From NCBI RefSeq assembly GCF_000143415.4, contig NW_003314293.1, forward strand, positions 461,724-525,723: a DNA stretch of 64,000 bases, given 5' to 3'. The DNA is from Selaginella moellendorffii (Eukaryota; Streptophyta; Lycopodiopsida; Selaginellales; Selaginellaceae). The notes under the pieces are model-generated. The model was not told where the DNA came from. It saw only the letters and a list, made by a program, of their open reading frames with translations, and did no database searches. Numbering within the stretch: position 1 is the stretch's first letter; each line of letters starts with the position of its first letter. Both the position numbers and the translations under genes were made by a program. Below are positions 42,044 through 55,144 of the stretch, one piece after another.

Positions 42044-43640
42044 TGTATTGTCATCAATGATTGCTTGTGGAACTTTGTTCTTTCCTATTGTGATTAGGAT
42101 GTATGGAACATTTTCATTGAAGTCACCAAGTTGGATGTTGGTCTTATAAGATGAAAAGTTGTTAGCCTTTTTTCTTGACTTGATCTGAATTTGCTAATGG
42201 CAATGCTTGACATATCTTGAGAAGTTGTTTTCTCAAGTAGGGAGTGACCTGTAAAAGCTCTTAGAGGGTGAGTGTGATATTTTGTTAAAGAATGTTGATG
42301 ATGAGCTCTAGTTGTTCTTCTTTTCTTGATAGATTCTATATCACAATTTCCTAATCATTTTCAATTTTAAGTTGTTGTTGAAAGTTTTGTTAGATTGTGT
42401 CAAGTAGTTTTTTGCTTTGTTGCTATTTGTGTCTTGAGATTTCTTGTACTTCGTGTTAGAGCTGTTGTTATTCAATTTCTTTGTCAAGGTTGTCTTCAAG
42501 ATTGTAGTGTTCTTTTTTACTTTGAGCTAGAGCTTGTATCTCAGGTTCATTTTCACAGTGTTCATCTTGGACTAATTCAATATTATATATGTCTTCAATT
42601 TTATTAATTTTGCTAATGAGGTTGATTTCCTTGATTTTGTTGTTGCTGATAGTAAGATCAAAATTCTTAAGTTTGAAGTTGTTATTGATAGTTGTTACAA
42701 GGGACTGCTCAGGGTGGTGGATCATATTGTTGATTTTGCTAGTGGTAGTTTGGTTGGTGAGGAGGTGATCTCCATTGTCGATTGTTTTGGTACAGTTGCT
42801 AATAGTTGTTTTATTAAGGAAGTAGTCTTTGCTGTTAGTTGTCACGATAAGGCTACTGATAAGCCTGTTAATATGGTTGCTGATACTAATCATTTTGGTA
42901 ACCGTCATTGTATTGTTGATGGTATCTCAGGTTAGGATTATACATATATTGATTTTGGTAGTTCGATTGCCACTGTTGTTGTTTTTGTCGAGGTTGATTA
43001 TACTGTCTTCTAGTTTAAGTAGGAGTTCAAGGTGTGTTCTTGATTCAAGTGACTTCAGTTGTTCCTTGGTATCAATAGATGTTTTTTGTGTGTTATTTAA
43101 ATCTTTGGGTGTATTTTTTGATTTTTTTTAACTACTTTGTTTGATGCTCTTGAGTGTTGTAGGTGTTCAGTTGTTGTGCTGCTAGGTTGATATTTGTCTT
43201 TAAATCTTTGAATCTTTTCTTTGTAATCAAGTTTCTCTTCAAGGTTGTAGTACCATTCAAGTGCTTTGCCTTTGAGTGTAAAAGAAAAGAAAAGTGTTTT
43301 GTCTGCTTGTTGCTAGTTTACTTTGATAATAAAGTTGAATTGTTAGAGCTTTCTACATCTTTGGTTTTACTTCCAGTGAAAATAGGGTAGATGATTATAT
43401 TGCCATACGGTGTTTTTGGGTTGATGAGGGCCATGTCTTCTATGATACTTGGAATTTATTTTTTTTGTGATGGTGGATGCAATTGATAGTTGGTGGTGTA
43501 GCCTAGGATTTATTGCATGGATTTATTGTTGTTGCCTTTGATTTGTTGTGTTTTTTCTGGGAAATATTATGTAGTTATATAGACTAACATGATCTTGTGT
43601 GTTTGTATTTGTGTTACTATGTTTAGCTCGGTATAATTGA
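42044..43640 (-). pseudogene. Gypsy A: gag and start of protease
   Basis: The minus strand reads NKVPQAIIDDNTS at the left edge (retropepsin active-site region) and upstream Asn/Ile/Lys/Glu-rich frames (for example 42468-42908) typical of a decayed gag. The 5' LTR is not recognisable, so the right boundary is approximate. Confidence 0.6.
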
Positions 43641-46254
43641 TCAGTCGTCAACAAGATTATTACGTATCAACTTTGGAATTATACAAGAGTGTATACTATA
43701 GCTACTCTTCCCTTTGCAAGTCTTTATTGTGTTAAGTTGTTGTAAAGTAATTGTGGCCTACCTCTAATTGTGTTGTATAAAATTTTACGTATCCTCACTA
43801 TGTGCATCTGCATTGTCCAATCGATATTGATATTCGAAAAGTCTGAGTTGAGCAATGATTGTATTCGAAGTGTTATTATCCTTGAGATTGTTGTTGAAAC
43901 AAGTTTCTAAATTCTTGATTATTTTATTCTTCTATCTTAGATCACTAAAGGTATATGTACATTACCCTAGTCCCAAAGGGATCAAAACAACATTAAAAGC
44001 GCACTCTCAGAGAAACTAGTGAAATTACGAGCACGAACTCCCGGTACTGCTCTTGGGCCGCCCGCCTCCCAAGTGACTCCATCGTGAAGCTTGAAGCCAC
44101 CTACTACGCTCCATAGTCAGCACAACTTGCAATAGAGTGCTCCACCACCAACGTGCCTCCAGTGCCAAAACAGCGTTCGAACGCAATAGTACTCCAACTC
44201 GTAGTTTTATGCGAGGTGTGATCATCCTCCAACTCAAGGCTAGAGTGTGCTACCTTGCCTCCCACACGAAACAAATGTGCTAGTTCATCTTCAAATGAGT
44301 CCTAGCCCTACAATAGGGACTAGGAAAGGGCACGAACCTCTTCCTAAGGGAGTGAACTCCAAAGCAAGCGTTGGAGAAGAGATGTATGGATCCCCCATGT
44401 GTGTGCTGCCGAATCGACTTCGTTGGCCATTGGTCCCAATTGTGGCAATAGTCCCTGCCACTGGATTCAAAAACCCTCCCTTCCTGATCGTCCTTAAAGC
44501 GAGACACCATGCATAGTCTTCCAAAGAGAATCTAGAAAGTTGGGAACTTTTTCAAGTCCCAATTGCTCCAAGTCACCTCTAAAGTGACATCTAGCTCCAC
44601 CAATCCTTGATCGCTACTGTCGTCGTTATGCGTCAAGGCAAGCAAGATCACATAGATCTTGGCAAAGAGCTCCATTTCTAGAGCTTTTGCAACTGTCCGT
44701 CCACCATCAAGATGCCTTAAGAGCCTCTTAAGACTGTAGCGACCCACCACTGCCAGCCTTAGAAGTCCTAGCTGCAAAGGAACCCTAGCCCTAGAACAAT
44801 GTGACCAGCAGAAACCCTAGCTGCCAAGAACCCTAACCCTAGCTACCGCCCAAGAACCCTAATTCCAGGGTGCGAGCTAGGGTTGTCCAGATCTCCTGGA
44901 TCCCAGATTTGAATGAAACGCCGCTACTAGGAGTGCTTCTCACCACTCCCTAGATGCCAGCTGAGTTGAAACGAGAAAAAGAGCAAAAACCAAGCCGTGA
45001 GAGAGAAAAGAACAAAAAAAGAACCTATCCTTTGCCATAGCCGCTCCGGCGAAGTGAGTGGAGGACTAGTGAAGCTAGCGACGTCCCTCTTCCTCACCTC
45101 AATCACTCCCACAACTCAATTTCCCCCTAGAACCGAAAGCCCTAAATCGTGAAAGCTTTTCTATCTTGGATTGTAGTCCATGCATCAAGATATGAATTCC
45201 AGTAGATTTTTTTATGTAATAATTGCAATGTTTGGGGGTGTATCCAGCATTCTTTTGCCCAAGTTCCTCCTTGTATTTCTTCATTTTATAATTCATGTAT
45301 GGTTGTGCCAACTATTGTAATGTATTTGTTGAAGAATTGTCATCTAATGATTTCTTTGATTTGTTGTAGTAAAAAGGTTGGAAGTTTTTCATAGATTCAT
45401 TGTACTTCATATTGATTGTAGTGTTGTTTTTCTTCTCTTTGGCAAATATTTTCTTATTTAGGTAGATATTGGAGATTTAAGAAAGTTTGAGGATGATTTT
45501 CTATGTGTAAAGTTTGGTTTTGTCTTAGTTTCCTACAAACTTCTCACAATAGATGATGATTCCAAAGTGGATTGGTGTGTGTGTTTATTTTCTTTGTTGA
45601 TGGTAGGCTTTGTTGAAGATTCTTCTTGAATCTCAAGAGGTAGATTTTTAGTGCCCTCAGGAATTTTTTTGTATTCTGCATTCAAAGGCGAGAAATATCA
45701 CGATTGTGATTTCTTTGATTTTTGCATCTTTTTTTTCAAATTCTATTGTGTTGTTGTCCTTGGTGGTCTTGTATTTCTTGTGTGAAGCTTTGATGATTTC
45801 TTGAATTTTTTTTGGGATTATTTTGATGATAATTGTGCTTTGGTTTTGTAGTCTAGTTATAGAAATTTTAGTGATAAGTTAAATTGGTGTTCTTATAGCT
45901 ATGTCAACAAGCTAAATTTGTTTGTGGATTCGAGAGTTGGTATTTTCTACATTGGTCTGAGTGATTATGATTGGAATTTTAGTGCTTCAAACTGAATCTT
46001 GAAGTTGAGCTCTTCGAGTTTGTATATAATCTTGAATTTGAAGTTGTTTTTGATCTTATTGACATCACAGTTGTCCTAGAATTCATATTCTTTGTCCCTC
46101 TACTTTTACCTCTACTTCCATTACTTTTATCTCCTCATTACTTCCCCCTACATTTCCGTCTTATTTCACTCTTCCCTTTTCCAATCCCTCTGACAGTCTT
46201 TATGGTGTAGCGGTTGACTGGCTCATAAAAGAGTGTGCCAATCTCTTTGAATTT
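43641..46254. other. Unassigned stretch with a GC-richer island
   Basis: 43980-45130 is GC-richer than its surroundings. On the minus strand it has moderately long frames (44927-45112, 44532-44777, 44291-44524), telo-box-like AACCCTAACCCTAG and AACCCTAATTCCAGGG (near 44826-44870), and no recognised domain. It may be an old LTR/leader or a broken host gene. 45300-46080 is T/G-rich and reads on the minus strand as Lys/Asn-rich fragments like gypsy A gag. No supportable gene. Confidence 0.35.
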
Positions 46255-49200
46255 GATCTTTTGTCTAGGGCCAAGATTGCTACACGTCATTCGATTCCAA
46301 CCAAGGATGCTTGTCCAATCAAGGTTCTTATTCATCGTCAGTCCCCCAAAAAGATCAAGATTTTATGTGTAAATATCAAGAAGATGTTGGAAAAGGGTGT
46401 TATTCGAAAGTCACAGAGTCCTTGGGTATGTGAACCTTATTTTATGATAAAGCCTGATGGGAGTATTCATTTTTACATTAATTATTATCCATTAAACAAA
46501 GTGATGATCCTATATATGTTCCCTCTTCCTCACACTACTAATCTCTTGGATCATTTGGGGAGAAATTGTTGGTTCACCAAGTTAGATCTTGCTTTTGGGC
46601 GTTGGTAAGTATCGATGGCCAAAAAAGATATTCTTAAGATTGCTTTTTGTATACCATTTGATTTATATGAATTCTTGGTGATGCCGTTTGATTTGAACAA
46701 TGCTCAGCAAATGATGGACAAAGTTCTTTATAATATGCCGAAGGTGATTGTTGATTTCATGGATAATGTTTTCATCCACTCGGAGGGGATGTGGGAGAAA
46801 TATGTCTGTGATGTTTATAAAGAGTTGGATCAACTACGGGACATTTGTTTAAAGCTGAAGCAATCAAAGTGCATGTTTGAGTCTAAGGACACAACTTATC
46901 TTGGGTACTGTATTTCTCATGAGGGTTTACAAGTTGATCTTGACAAGTTTGTGGCTATTCTAAAGTTCTTTATTCCGAAGTGTGTGAATGATGTGCAATG
47001 CTTCTTGGGCAAGGTGTAATATCTCAGTTATTTTGTGGATCATTTTTCTGATCATACTACACCATTGCAAGCATTGCTGAAGTCATTAACGTCATCTTTT
47101 ATTTGGTCTCTGATTATGAGCGGGTGTTCATGAATCCCAAAGAGTTATTGACGACTCCTCCGATTTTGGCATATCTTGACTACACTTGACCTTTTATTTT
47201 GCACATGGATGCTTTTGACATTTATCTTGGAGGTGTGTTGATGCAAGAAAGTTCAAGTGTGCCTGGTCAATGCCATCCCATTGTGTATATAAAACAAGGT
47301 GTTGGATTAATTGCGGGAAATTGATTTAAAGCTGAAGTAGTTGAAGTGCATATTTGGGTCCAAGGACACAATTTATCTTGGGTACTGTATTTCTCGTGAG
47401 GGTTTACAAGTTGATTATGACAAACTTATAGCTATTCTAAAGTTTCCTACTTCGAAGTGTGTGAATGATGTATAGTACTTCTTGGGCAAAGTGTAGTATC
47501 TTGGTCATTTTATGAATCATCTTTTTGATTGCACTGCACTGTGTGTGTTTTGATTGCGAGTGTTGCTAAAGTCATCAATATCGTCTTTCATTTGGTTTGC
47601 AAACTGTGAGTGGGGGTTTATGGATCTTAAAGAGTTATTAACAACTCCTCCAATTTTAGCATATCCTAACTATACTTGATCTTTCATTTTGTACATGGAT
47701 GCTTTTAATATTGGTTTTGGAGGTGTGTTGATGTAAGAAAGCTTGAGTGTGCCTAGTCAGCACCATCCCATTACATACATCAGCTGTACATTACAACTGG
47801 CGGAAATGAACTACTCTACAACAAAGAAGGAGTGTTTAGCATCAGTCTGGGGTTTCGAGAAACTTCATGCATATTTACATAGCTCTCAAACATTACTAGA
47901 AAGTGATCATATTGCTACTACTTCATTATTGAAGTGGAAGAACCTAGTTGGTCATACTACTCAATGGGCTTTGAAGCTTAAAATATATGATTTTGATGTT
48001 GTTCATTGTCGAGGGAGTTTAATGACTGATGCTAATGCCCTTTCTCGAACTCCTCTTCCTTCTTCACTATCTTCTCATGTTTCTAACAAGCCTGTTATTC
48101 CAGCATCTGTGAATTTTTTAGACAAGGATTTTGTGCCATCAATGATTGATGTACTTGACATTCAGTGTCCACAAGGTACAGAGCAAGATCTATCTTCTCT
48201 TGATGAGGTTTGTGAACCTCAAAAGATTAAACTGTGGATTTGAAGGCTTCAAGAAGGGTTTGAGAATCTTGCATCACTTGTTGATAACTTACCATTCTAG
48301 CATTTACATTTTCAATATCGCTTTAAAGATGGCTTTTTTTATTTTATGGGGATGGATCCTGATTATCATTTACGGCTGGTGGTGCCCTCATCTTTATTCC
48401 ATGGATTCTCCATGCCTACTATGATTCTTTTATTCTAGGTGGGCATATAGGACATTGTCGTGTGACTGAGAAGCTACACAAGTCTTTCTATTGGCCGGAG
48501 ATGTGACGTAATGTTATCTGGTATGTACATACTTATGTTTGGTGCCAAACTTGTAATACCCCTCTGCCCCCTGTGCTACAGAAAGATAGTTGGAGTCAAT
48601 TGTAATTTCCTATCCATTTGAGTTGGTGGCATTTGATCTTATGGGACCTTTTCCATGATCAACTGCTGGCAATGAGTATATTATTATTGCTTCTGATTAC
48701 TTGACTCGTTGGGTGGAAGTTGGTGCTCTTGCTAGCACCTCTGCAACTACTATTGGATACTTCCTCCTCAATTAAATGGTGTTCCAACATTCTTGTCCAG
48801 AATGGATTCTTTTAAATAATGGTCCTATATTTATGGTTGAAGCATTTCATGTTTTGACATCTCAGTTAGGGATATGCCACACTTTCATAACTGCTTATCA
48901 TCCACAATTGGATGATTTGGTAGAACGGCTCGTTCGGACATTTAAAGGGATGATTGTGAAGTATGTGAAGTTTCAGCATTTGGATTGGGATGGTTATTTG
49001 CCATCTTTTCGGTATGCATATGTCAGAAGGGTATAGAGTTCTATTGGTGTTTCACCATAAAAACTCCTATATAGTCATGATCCAATATTACCAATGGAGT
49101 TGGGTTTACCTTTATGACTGTTACGAGTTGCCAATACTAGGTTATGGGATCAATATTTGACGAGCATTCTTCCACTTGTCAGAGTAGAGTCTACCAAACA

Positions 49201-49560
49201 CCTAAGCCATGTACAAGTGGGACAACAATGGCGCTACAAATCTCATCATCATCCACTTATAAAGTATAAAGTGGATAACTTAGTGTTAGTCCATTTTCCC
49301 CATCTTACGGTATATGATTTATCTAATAAGCTTTTTACTCAGTGGAAAAGATCGTATAAAGTGTTGTAGAAAGTTGAACCACAAGTTTATGAGGTTTGGC
49401 ATGACATCCAACAGGCTAATTTTCCAGAAACTATACATGTGCAATGGTTGAAACACTTTCTACAAAGGGATCAAGAGCAACTGATACCACCTACAGATCC
49501 ACTAATGTTTTTGCCTAATGTTCTACCAGATCTTGGCCCATCTACAAGGAGATCCTAATG
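46255..49560 (+). pseudogene. Gypsy D: RT, RNase H and integrase, degraded
   Basis: Plus-strand Ty3/gypsy pol without a visible gag. RT at 46261-47019: VIRKSQSPWV, KPDGSIHFYINYYPLNKV, FTKLDLAFG, the altered palm motif VDFMDNVFIHS where YIDD would be, and YLGYCISHEGLQVD. RNase H around 47743-48090 (YSTTKKECLASVWGFEKLHAYL; DANALSRTPLP). Integrase: GHIGHCRVTEKLHKSFYWPE, FDLMGPFP, WILLNNGPIF, TAYHPQLDDLVERLVRTFKG. Multiple stops and frameshifts, and an internal duplication (46824-47283 repeated at 47300-47768). Confidence 0.85.
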
Positions 49561-49587
49561 GTCTTCCATTATTCTGAGAGAAAGGGA

Positions 49588-49787
49588 TGATGTGAGGTCT
49601 AAGTGTACAGCTACGCCATATACTAGTATTAGTATAGTCCATATACTAATATTAGTATAGTGGGATTTTGGTAGCTGTTGGATTAGTTTCAATCCAGACT
49701 ACTTGTTCTTGTATATAAGCTAAGATTTTTGGGCTAATTGATATGCATATTTTTTGTATTCCCTTTCCATATTCCATGCACTCACAA
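49588..49787 (+). repeat. Gypsy D 3' LTR (end uncertain)
   Basis: The purine tract GAGAGAAAGGGA (49576-49587) is followed by TGATGTGAGG. It contains two close copies of an AGTATAGT-type palindrome (TATACTAGTATTAGTATAG) near 49618-49660. The end near ...CACTCACA is a guess. Confidence 0.55.
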
Positions 49788-50808
49788 AAGTAATATAGTT
49801 AACTAATTTAATAAAATTGAAGTATAACTATAATATTACAAATTTCTTGAAAAAATTGATGGAAAAACTTGAAAACCTAGAGAAGCTAAAAATATATAAA
49901 AATAAAATGTTAGTTATCTCTCATACTATATGGGTTTATGGGTTTTTAAATATATCTAAAAACAATTGTGTAAAGGACACTAACTTGATAGAGTCCTAGA
50001 AGAAGAGAAGTTGATGTGATATTTGCTATTCAATCCCAATGATTTTAGTCAAGATCACCTTAGTCAATCCACTTGCTCATAGAAGTCTTGGCCAATTTTC
50101 TCTTTGGTGTCAATACAAGCACCACAAATGTACAAAGAAGTCATTAATAACATTGAGGCCAAAATTTGGTAGAAAGTCAAGCTCAATTCCCATAAAAATA
50201 ATATGACCTTTGAGCTCACTTTGCCACAGTCTGACAAGAAGTGATTGGTGGATATTCAAACATGTACTTGATTGATAAGGTAAAGTTAAGTGTTATTAAT
50301 ATAGGTACATGGCTAAAGGTTTCTTACTGATTTTAGATGTCAACTTCCAAGAAACATTTTCCCTTGTAGTCAGGGCCACAAGCATATATAACTGTTGCAG
50401 CTTAGTTTAACCTTCACATCTATCATATGAACATGAAAATAGCTTTTCTGAATTCACCATTGGCATTGGACAAGGAATTATACAAGAGATAGCCATCAAG
50501 ATTCCAAGTGTTTGGCGGGAATCTAGAAGATTTTGTCTTTATTTTATTCTTAACTTTGATCTAAATTTATAAATAATTAATTTCTCTTGATCTAAGCATA
50601 CCTGACTTTAAAAGTGTGTCTTAATATTTTTGTAAAAACTAGGTATATTAAGGATATATGCTTAAATAATAAAATTTTATATAATATTGGAGCTGAAGAT
50701 AAGTTTAATATGAATTTATATTTTATTATAATTAATGCTTATGCTACTAAAAACTTATACAGTAGATTGAAATCATTTATAATTTAGTTCAAAGACTTTT
50801 AACTATTA
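49788..50808 (+). pseudogene. Degraded Ty1/copia reverse transcriptase fragment
   Basis: At about 50303-50520 the plus strand reads RYMAKGFLLILDVNFQETFS and LVVRATSIYN, then a stop and ENSFSEFTI. This matches the copia RT start, where VAKGF, DFxETFSPVVR and a later KTAFLNG-like element are expected. The rest of the interval is AT-rich with no gene that I can support. Confidence 0.65.
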
Positions 50809-51702
50809 TTATTGTAAACAACCAAGATGATTAGTTGTATTTGTTGTCCACCAAACTTTATTAGGTGATTTTGCTTCATAAACAACTAAATTACAATCAT
50901 TTTGTACAGTTAGAAATGTAATAATAAAACAATTTAAACAATACTTCTTTATAGACCATATTACTTGTTTTTTTTCAGTATATAAAACAATATTACCATC
51001 ATATTGAAGAATAAGTATACAAAGACCATAATATTTTCCATCATTATCAGATTCCCATAAAATATTTCTCTTTGAATATAAAGTAATAGTACAATCTGAT
51101 TGTAGATATAAAATATTCTTTTGATTTTGAGATGATATAAATTGTCCTGTATAAATAAGATTGTTTTTAAACCCAACATTCAAGGTAGTTAAAGTAATAT
51201 CACAATTATGACTTATAGGATTATTTGGTATATACTTACTGGATATACTTACTTCAGAATAATTAATATGATTAAAGATGACAAAATATTCAATACAAAA
51301 CCTTTGTATAGCAATTCTACATTTACTTGAACGAGCAGTAATAATATCATTTTGATAATTATTTAAAATAATCATAAGGCCATTTCTTAATGAATCACCT
51401 GTTACTTTTATTTCTGAATCTCTTCCTGATGAGCAATAAGGTGGATTTCCATCAAGTCGTTGAAAAATTACAAAAATAAAACCCCTATCAAACTTAATAC
51501 CATGCATATTTTCATAATTACTTGGATATTCAAGGTCTCTTCCCCATGAAATTTGATGTGCAAGAACATTAAATCCATGATTAACAATCATTCCAACTTC
51601 ATCATTGAATAAAGAACCATTTGTCCCCCATTCAACATATGGATTATATTTTGTATGACATAAATAAATAAAAGATAGAAGAATTAATATATTCTTAATC
51701 AT
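50809..51702 (-). CDS. Secreted B-type (GNA-like) lectin, 297 aa
   Basis: Intact ORF, ATG at 51702. A hydrophobic N-terminal segment (IKNILILLSFIYLCHT) looks like a signal peptide. The middle (residues 20-160) is unassigned and has Cys residues that could form disulphides. The C-terminal 120 residues contain three B-lectin strands of the QxDxNxVxY type: LQSDCTITLYS (degenerate), LQYDGNIVLY...VIWS, and VQNDCNLVVYEA...VWWTTNT. Known members bind mannose-type sugars; here only one or two sites keep most of the key residues. A paralogue starts at 63801. Very AT-rich codons, like the surroundings. It lies among dead retroelements but shows no lesion. Confidence 0.8.
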   Translation of the reverse strand: MIKNILILLSFIYLCHTKYNPYVEWGTNGSLFNDEVGMIVNHGFNVLAHQISWGRDLEYPSNYENMHGIKFDRGFIFVIFQRLDGNPPYCSSGRDSEIKVTGDSLRNGLMIILNNYQNDIITARSSKCRIAIQRFCIEYFVIFNHINYSEVSISSKYIPNNPISHNCDITLTTLNVGFKNNLIYTGQFISSQNQKNILYLQSDCTITLYSKRNILWESDNDGKYYGLCILILQYDGNIVLYTEKKQVIWSIKKYCLNCFIITFLTVQNDCNLVVYEAKSPNKVWWTTNTTNHLGCLQ

Positions 51703-52122
51703 ACTAATGAATAAAATTAATTATATTACATAACCATTTCTAATTTTAAATTTTTTAAAGATTAATTTTAAATATTTAACTACTTAAATTTTAGATTATA
51801 TCTAAGCTTAAAGATTCTTATCAATTTTCTTTTATTGTTGGCATTGATATTCTATTATAAATTTTGTCAGAACTTGTTTTACCTTCTATTATCATTTTAT
51901 TAGGGCGGAGGCACTTAAGGCACTTTTATTCAAAAACTCCAATTTTACCTTCCTGCTATATCAATTAGAAGGTTTAACTGAATGCAATTTTGCAAAGAAT
52001 GTCAGTTAATTGTGCAAGATTGGACTTGTAGTGCTTTATCCCACATGCAATCCCACATTCTAACCACAATTACCACTATATATAACATATCATTAGTTAA
52101 ATGCCAATTCAAAAATTAAAAA
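51703..52122. other. AT-rich upstream region of the lectin gene
   Basis: No gene seen. It could hold the lectin promoter (TAATTATATTACATAA near 51718). Confidence 0.4.
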
Positions 52123-52692
52123 AATTGCATCAATTGAGTATACTCAATTGATGCAATTAAAAATTTTGAACGTCTAAAATAATTCTACTGTGTTAATTTT
52201 ACAATTTAAATCTCACATTACACTAAATATTGATAATCAGGCTTGAATTACCACTATATAAAAAATATACTCATCAATTGAGTATACTCAATTAATGCAA
52301 TTATGAAATTTTGAACCAATGAAAATCACCAATGGCACAATTACCAATGAAATTTTGAACCAATGAAAATTACCAATTGTAATTTTGAACCATTTAATTA
52401 ACGATATGTCATATATAGTTGTAATTGTGTATATATGTACCAATGGCACAATTACCAATGAAATTTTGAACGTCTAAAATAATTCTACTGTGTTAATTTT
52501 ACAATTTAAATCTCACATTACACTAAATATTGATAATCAGGCTTGAATTACCACTATATAGAAAATATACTCATCAATTGAGTATACTCAATTGATGCAC
52601 TTAAGAATTTTGAATGTCTAAAATAATTCTACTGTGTTAATTTTACAATTTAAATCTCACATTACACTAAATATTGATAATCAGGCTTGATT
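52123..52692. mobile_element. Tandem array of a 144-bp MITE-like unit joined by palindromes
   Basis: Unit 1 is 52141-52284, with inverted ends TACTCAATTGATG / CATCAATTGAGTA. Unit 2 (52285-52584) has extra internal sequence. Unit 3 starts at 52585 and is cut near 52692. Where units meet, their ends form perfect or near-perfect palindromes centred on AGTATACT: 36 bp at 52123-52158, about 26 bp at 52272-52297 (imperfect) and 26 bp at 52572-52597. Non-coding. Confidence 0.75.
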
Positions 52693-55144
52693 TTATTTTA
52701 CTCACTCTTTGCATATCATTATAACACAGTGTAATAATACTTAAACATCTTTAAGTTGTAGGTGGATTTTATTTTATATTCTACTTAGTTTACTATTCTT
52801 ATGATGTAATTAGTGAATTTTGAATTTCCAAAAACAATTGTTCACTTCAATATATAATATAGTATTTGAGTCAACGTGTTTGCTAGGTTGCTAGAATATA
52901 TAGAGTGATTAACTAACTTTAACTACTTGAAACTTTATGCTCAAATTAAGAGCCTAAAGAATGTATCATTGTCAAAGGGGTAAAAAGTAGGAACTAAATG
53001 GGTAGTTGTTTTACTAAAGTTTCAAAGTGATCTATTTGTTCTACCACCCCAAATTTAAATACAAGGTGTTGGTGACTATGGCTAAAAAAAGCCATGTACG
53101 AAATTTTGCTGCACTTATTGGACATCCTATATTTGAAACAATCAATAGTTGTTGAACTTGGATTTTAAACTTTTTTTTTAATATGGAAATATTATTTTAT
53201 ACAAAGATATCCATATGGTATATAGTATGTTGCCTCAGAGTCTCAAGCCACGTCATGTATTGTCCTATCGTCATTTGTGCATGTGTCTCCACAGCTCTAG
53301 CAGTGGTTTTCTGGAATATTTACACTAAGCATTGCTATATCGTTTATAATAATTTATTTTTAAAAATTCATAATTAATTTGTGAGATATTTTTCTGAGTT
53401 GTTTTAATAAGAGTATGCCAAAATAATTATTCAATTGTTTTATTGATCATTTTGAATATATTTTAATGCAAGAACTAGAAGTTTAAGATCTTTAAATCTA
53501 TGAATGTTAAAATATGAGTTTTATTTATACTGTTATTAGATGTGGGTTTTTCTTAAACCAACAATAGTTGCATTTTGCATGGTTGTATGAAAAGATTTAG
53601 AGGTGAAGAAAATAATTTCTAAAATAGGTTTCAATACAAATTTCATAACCAACTGGTTTATATAATAGAACTGTTTTGGCTATTAACCATTACATCAATG
53701 GCATTTTTGTCCCAAAACCAAACTTTGGAATGTGGCATATACTGACATATTGTGTAAAAGTTGGAGGAGTCCTCATGATGAGTTGTCAGTGAATTGACAA
53801 AATGCATGAAGTACTTTGTTAGGTAGTTCTCTATATTACAACTGTTTGAATAACAAGAAGTAACAATACCACCAATGGTATATTTGGAGTTTCTCTTTGA
53901 CAACTGTAAAAGACCACTATTATTAACCATTAAAGCACAAACCAGTACTACTTTTGGTTTAAGTTTTCAAATTAGTTTATTAAGTGATGAATTTTAAAAT
54001 TTATATTAGTTTTTGTTACTTTTCTCCTTTATAAATATTATTTTATTTATATAATTTATATTTATTTTTTACTATTTTCTAATTTCTTATAATAGATTCT
54101 AAGATTTCAAAATGATAAGACCTTAAAGTATGTTCTTTATTAAAAATCACTTTTACACTTCAGTAGCATAAGTCTATATATTTGATAATAAAACTTTTCT
54201 ATATGGTAAAAAATATTCTATGAATATTAATAAATGAAAGTTGAATAAATAAGTTGAATAAGTTGAATAAACATAAATTATCTTATATTATCTATGTAAA
54301 AAGTTATTACATAAATTTAAATCTGAATAAGATAATATATTTATTTTATAAAGTATCAATAAAAAGTTTTTACTTTAAAATATAATTAAAAATAAATATT
54401 ATTTTTTAAAATTATGTTTTAATATAAATACTATTTAAAAAACTAGATATTTTAAAATTTAATATTAGTATTTAATTTTTGAAAATTAATATATTATAAA
54501 TATTTAATTTAATAATTACTAAGACTTTTTATAATTAAATATATAGATAAACGAGTATTAAAATTTGATATAAAAATTAATCTTGATCAACATAAGTACT
54601 ACTTCATTGATATGTATTATAGTGAGAGTAGGCGGCAAGATTTCATGTCATTCCCAACTTACAAAGAGTTTAGGGGAGTTGTTTAATTTGGCTTATTAAC
54701 TTGACAATGATAAGTACAAGTTTTGCAAGCATTTGAGGAGTACTTTAGTTGAGAATTATTATAATAATCATCATGGATATAAGGACAAGAAAAATGTCAC
54801 AAGTTGAAGTTTGTGGTGGCTACATCAGATGCAAAAGAGTAAAAAATGCAGATGTTTTTTGTGAAAAATTATAGATAAAATTATCATCATTATAGTAAAC
54901 TTAAATACTACAAGTTTAATTGTCCACAACTAAATAATAAATAATAAAACAAGAAGAATGAATAATATTTTAATGATAATAAGTTTGATATTAAGAAGTT
55001 GCAAAATTTGTAACATGAAGATGATAAAGAAGACTATTCCAATTAGAAGAAAAAGCTTTTAATTATTACTCATCAATTCAACTGTATGTGGAATAAAACA
55101 AAGGTCTAGGACACTTTTGCAGTATTAATGTTAGAAAGCATATT
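52693..55144. other. AT-rich region without supportable genes
   Basis: Short ORFs at 53183-53377 and 53658-53930 show no recognised motif. 54000-54600 is almost pure A/T. Scattered fragments may be copia debris, but I cannot place them. Confidence 0.5.

Noticed and set aside
43980-45130. A host gene in the GC-richer island
   Set aside because: Frames of 60-80 codons are suggestive, but there is no recognisable domain, no consistent splice pattern that joins them, and repeat-like telo-box sequence runs through it. Left unassigned.
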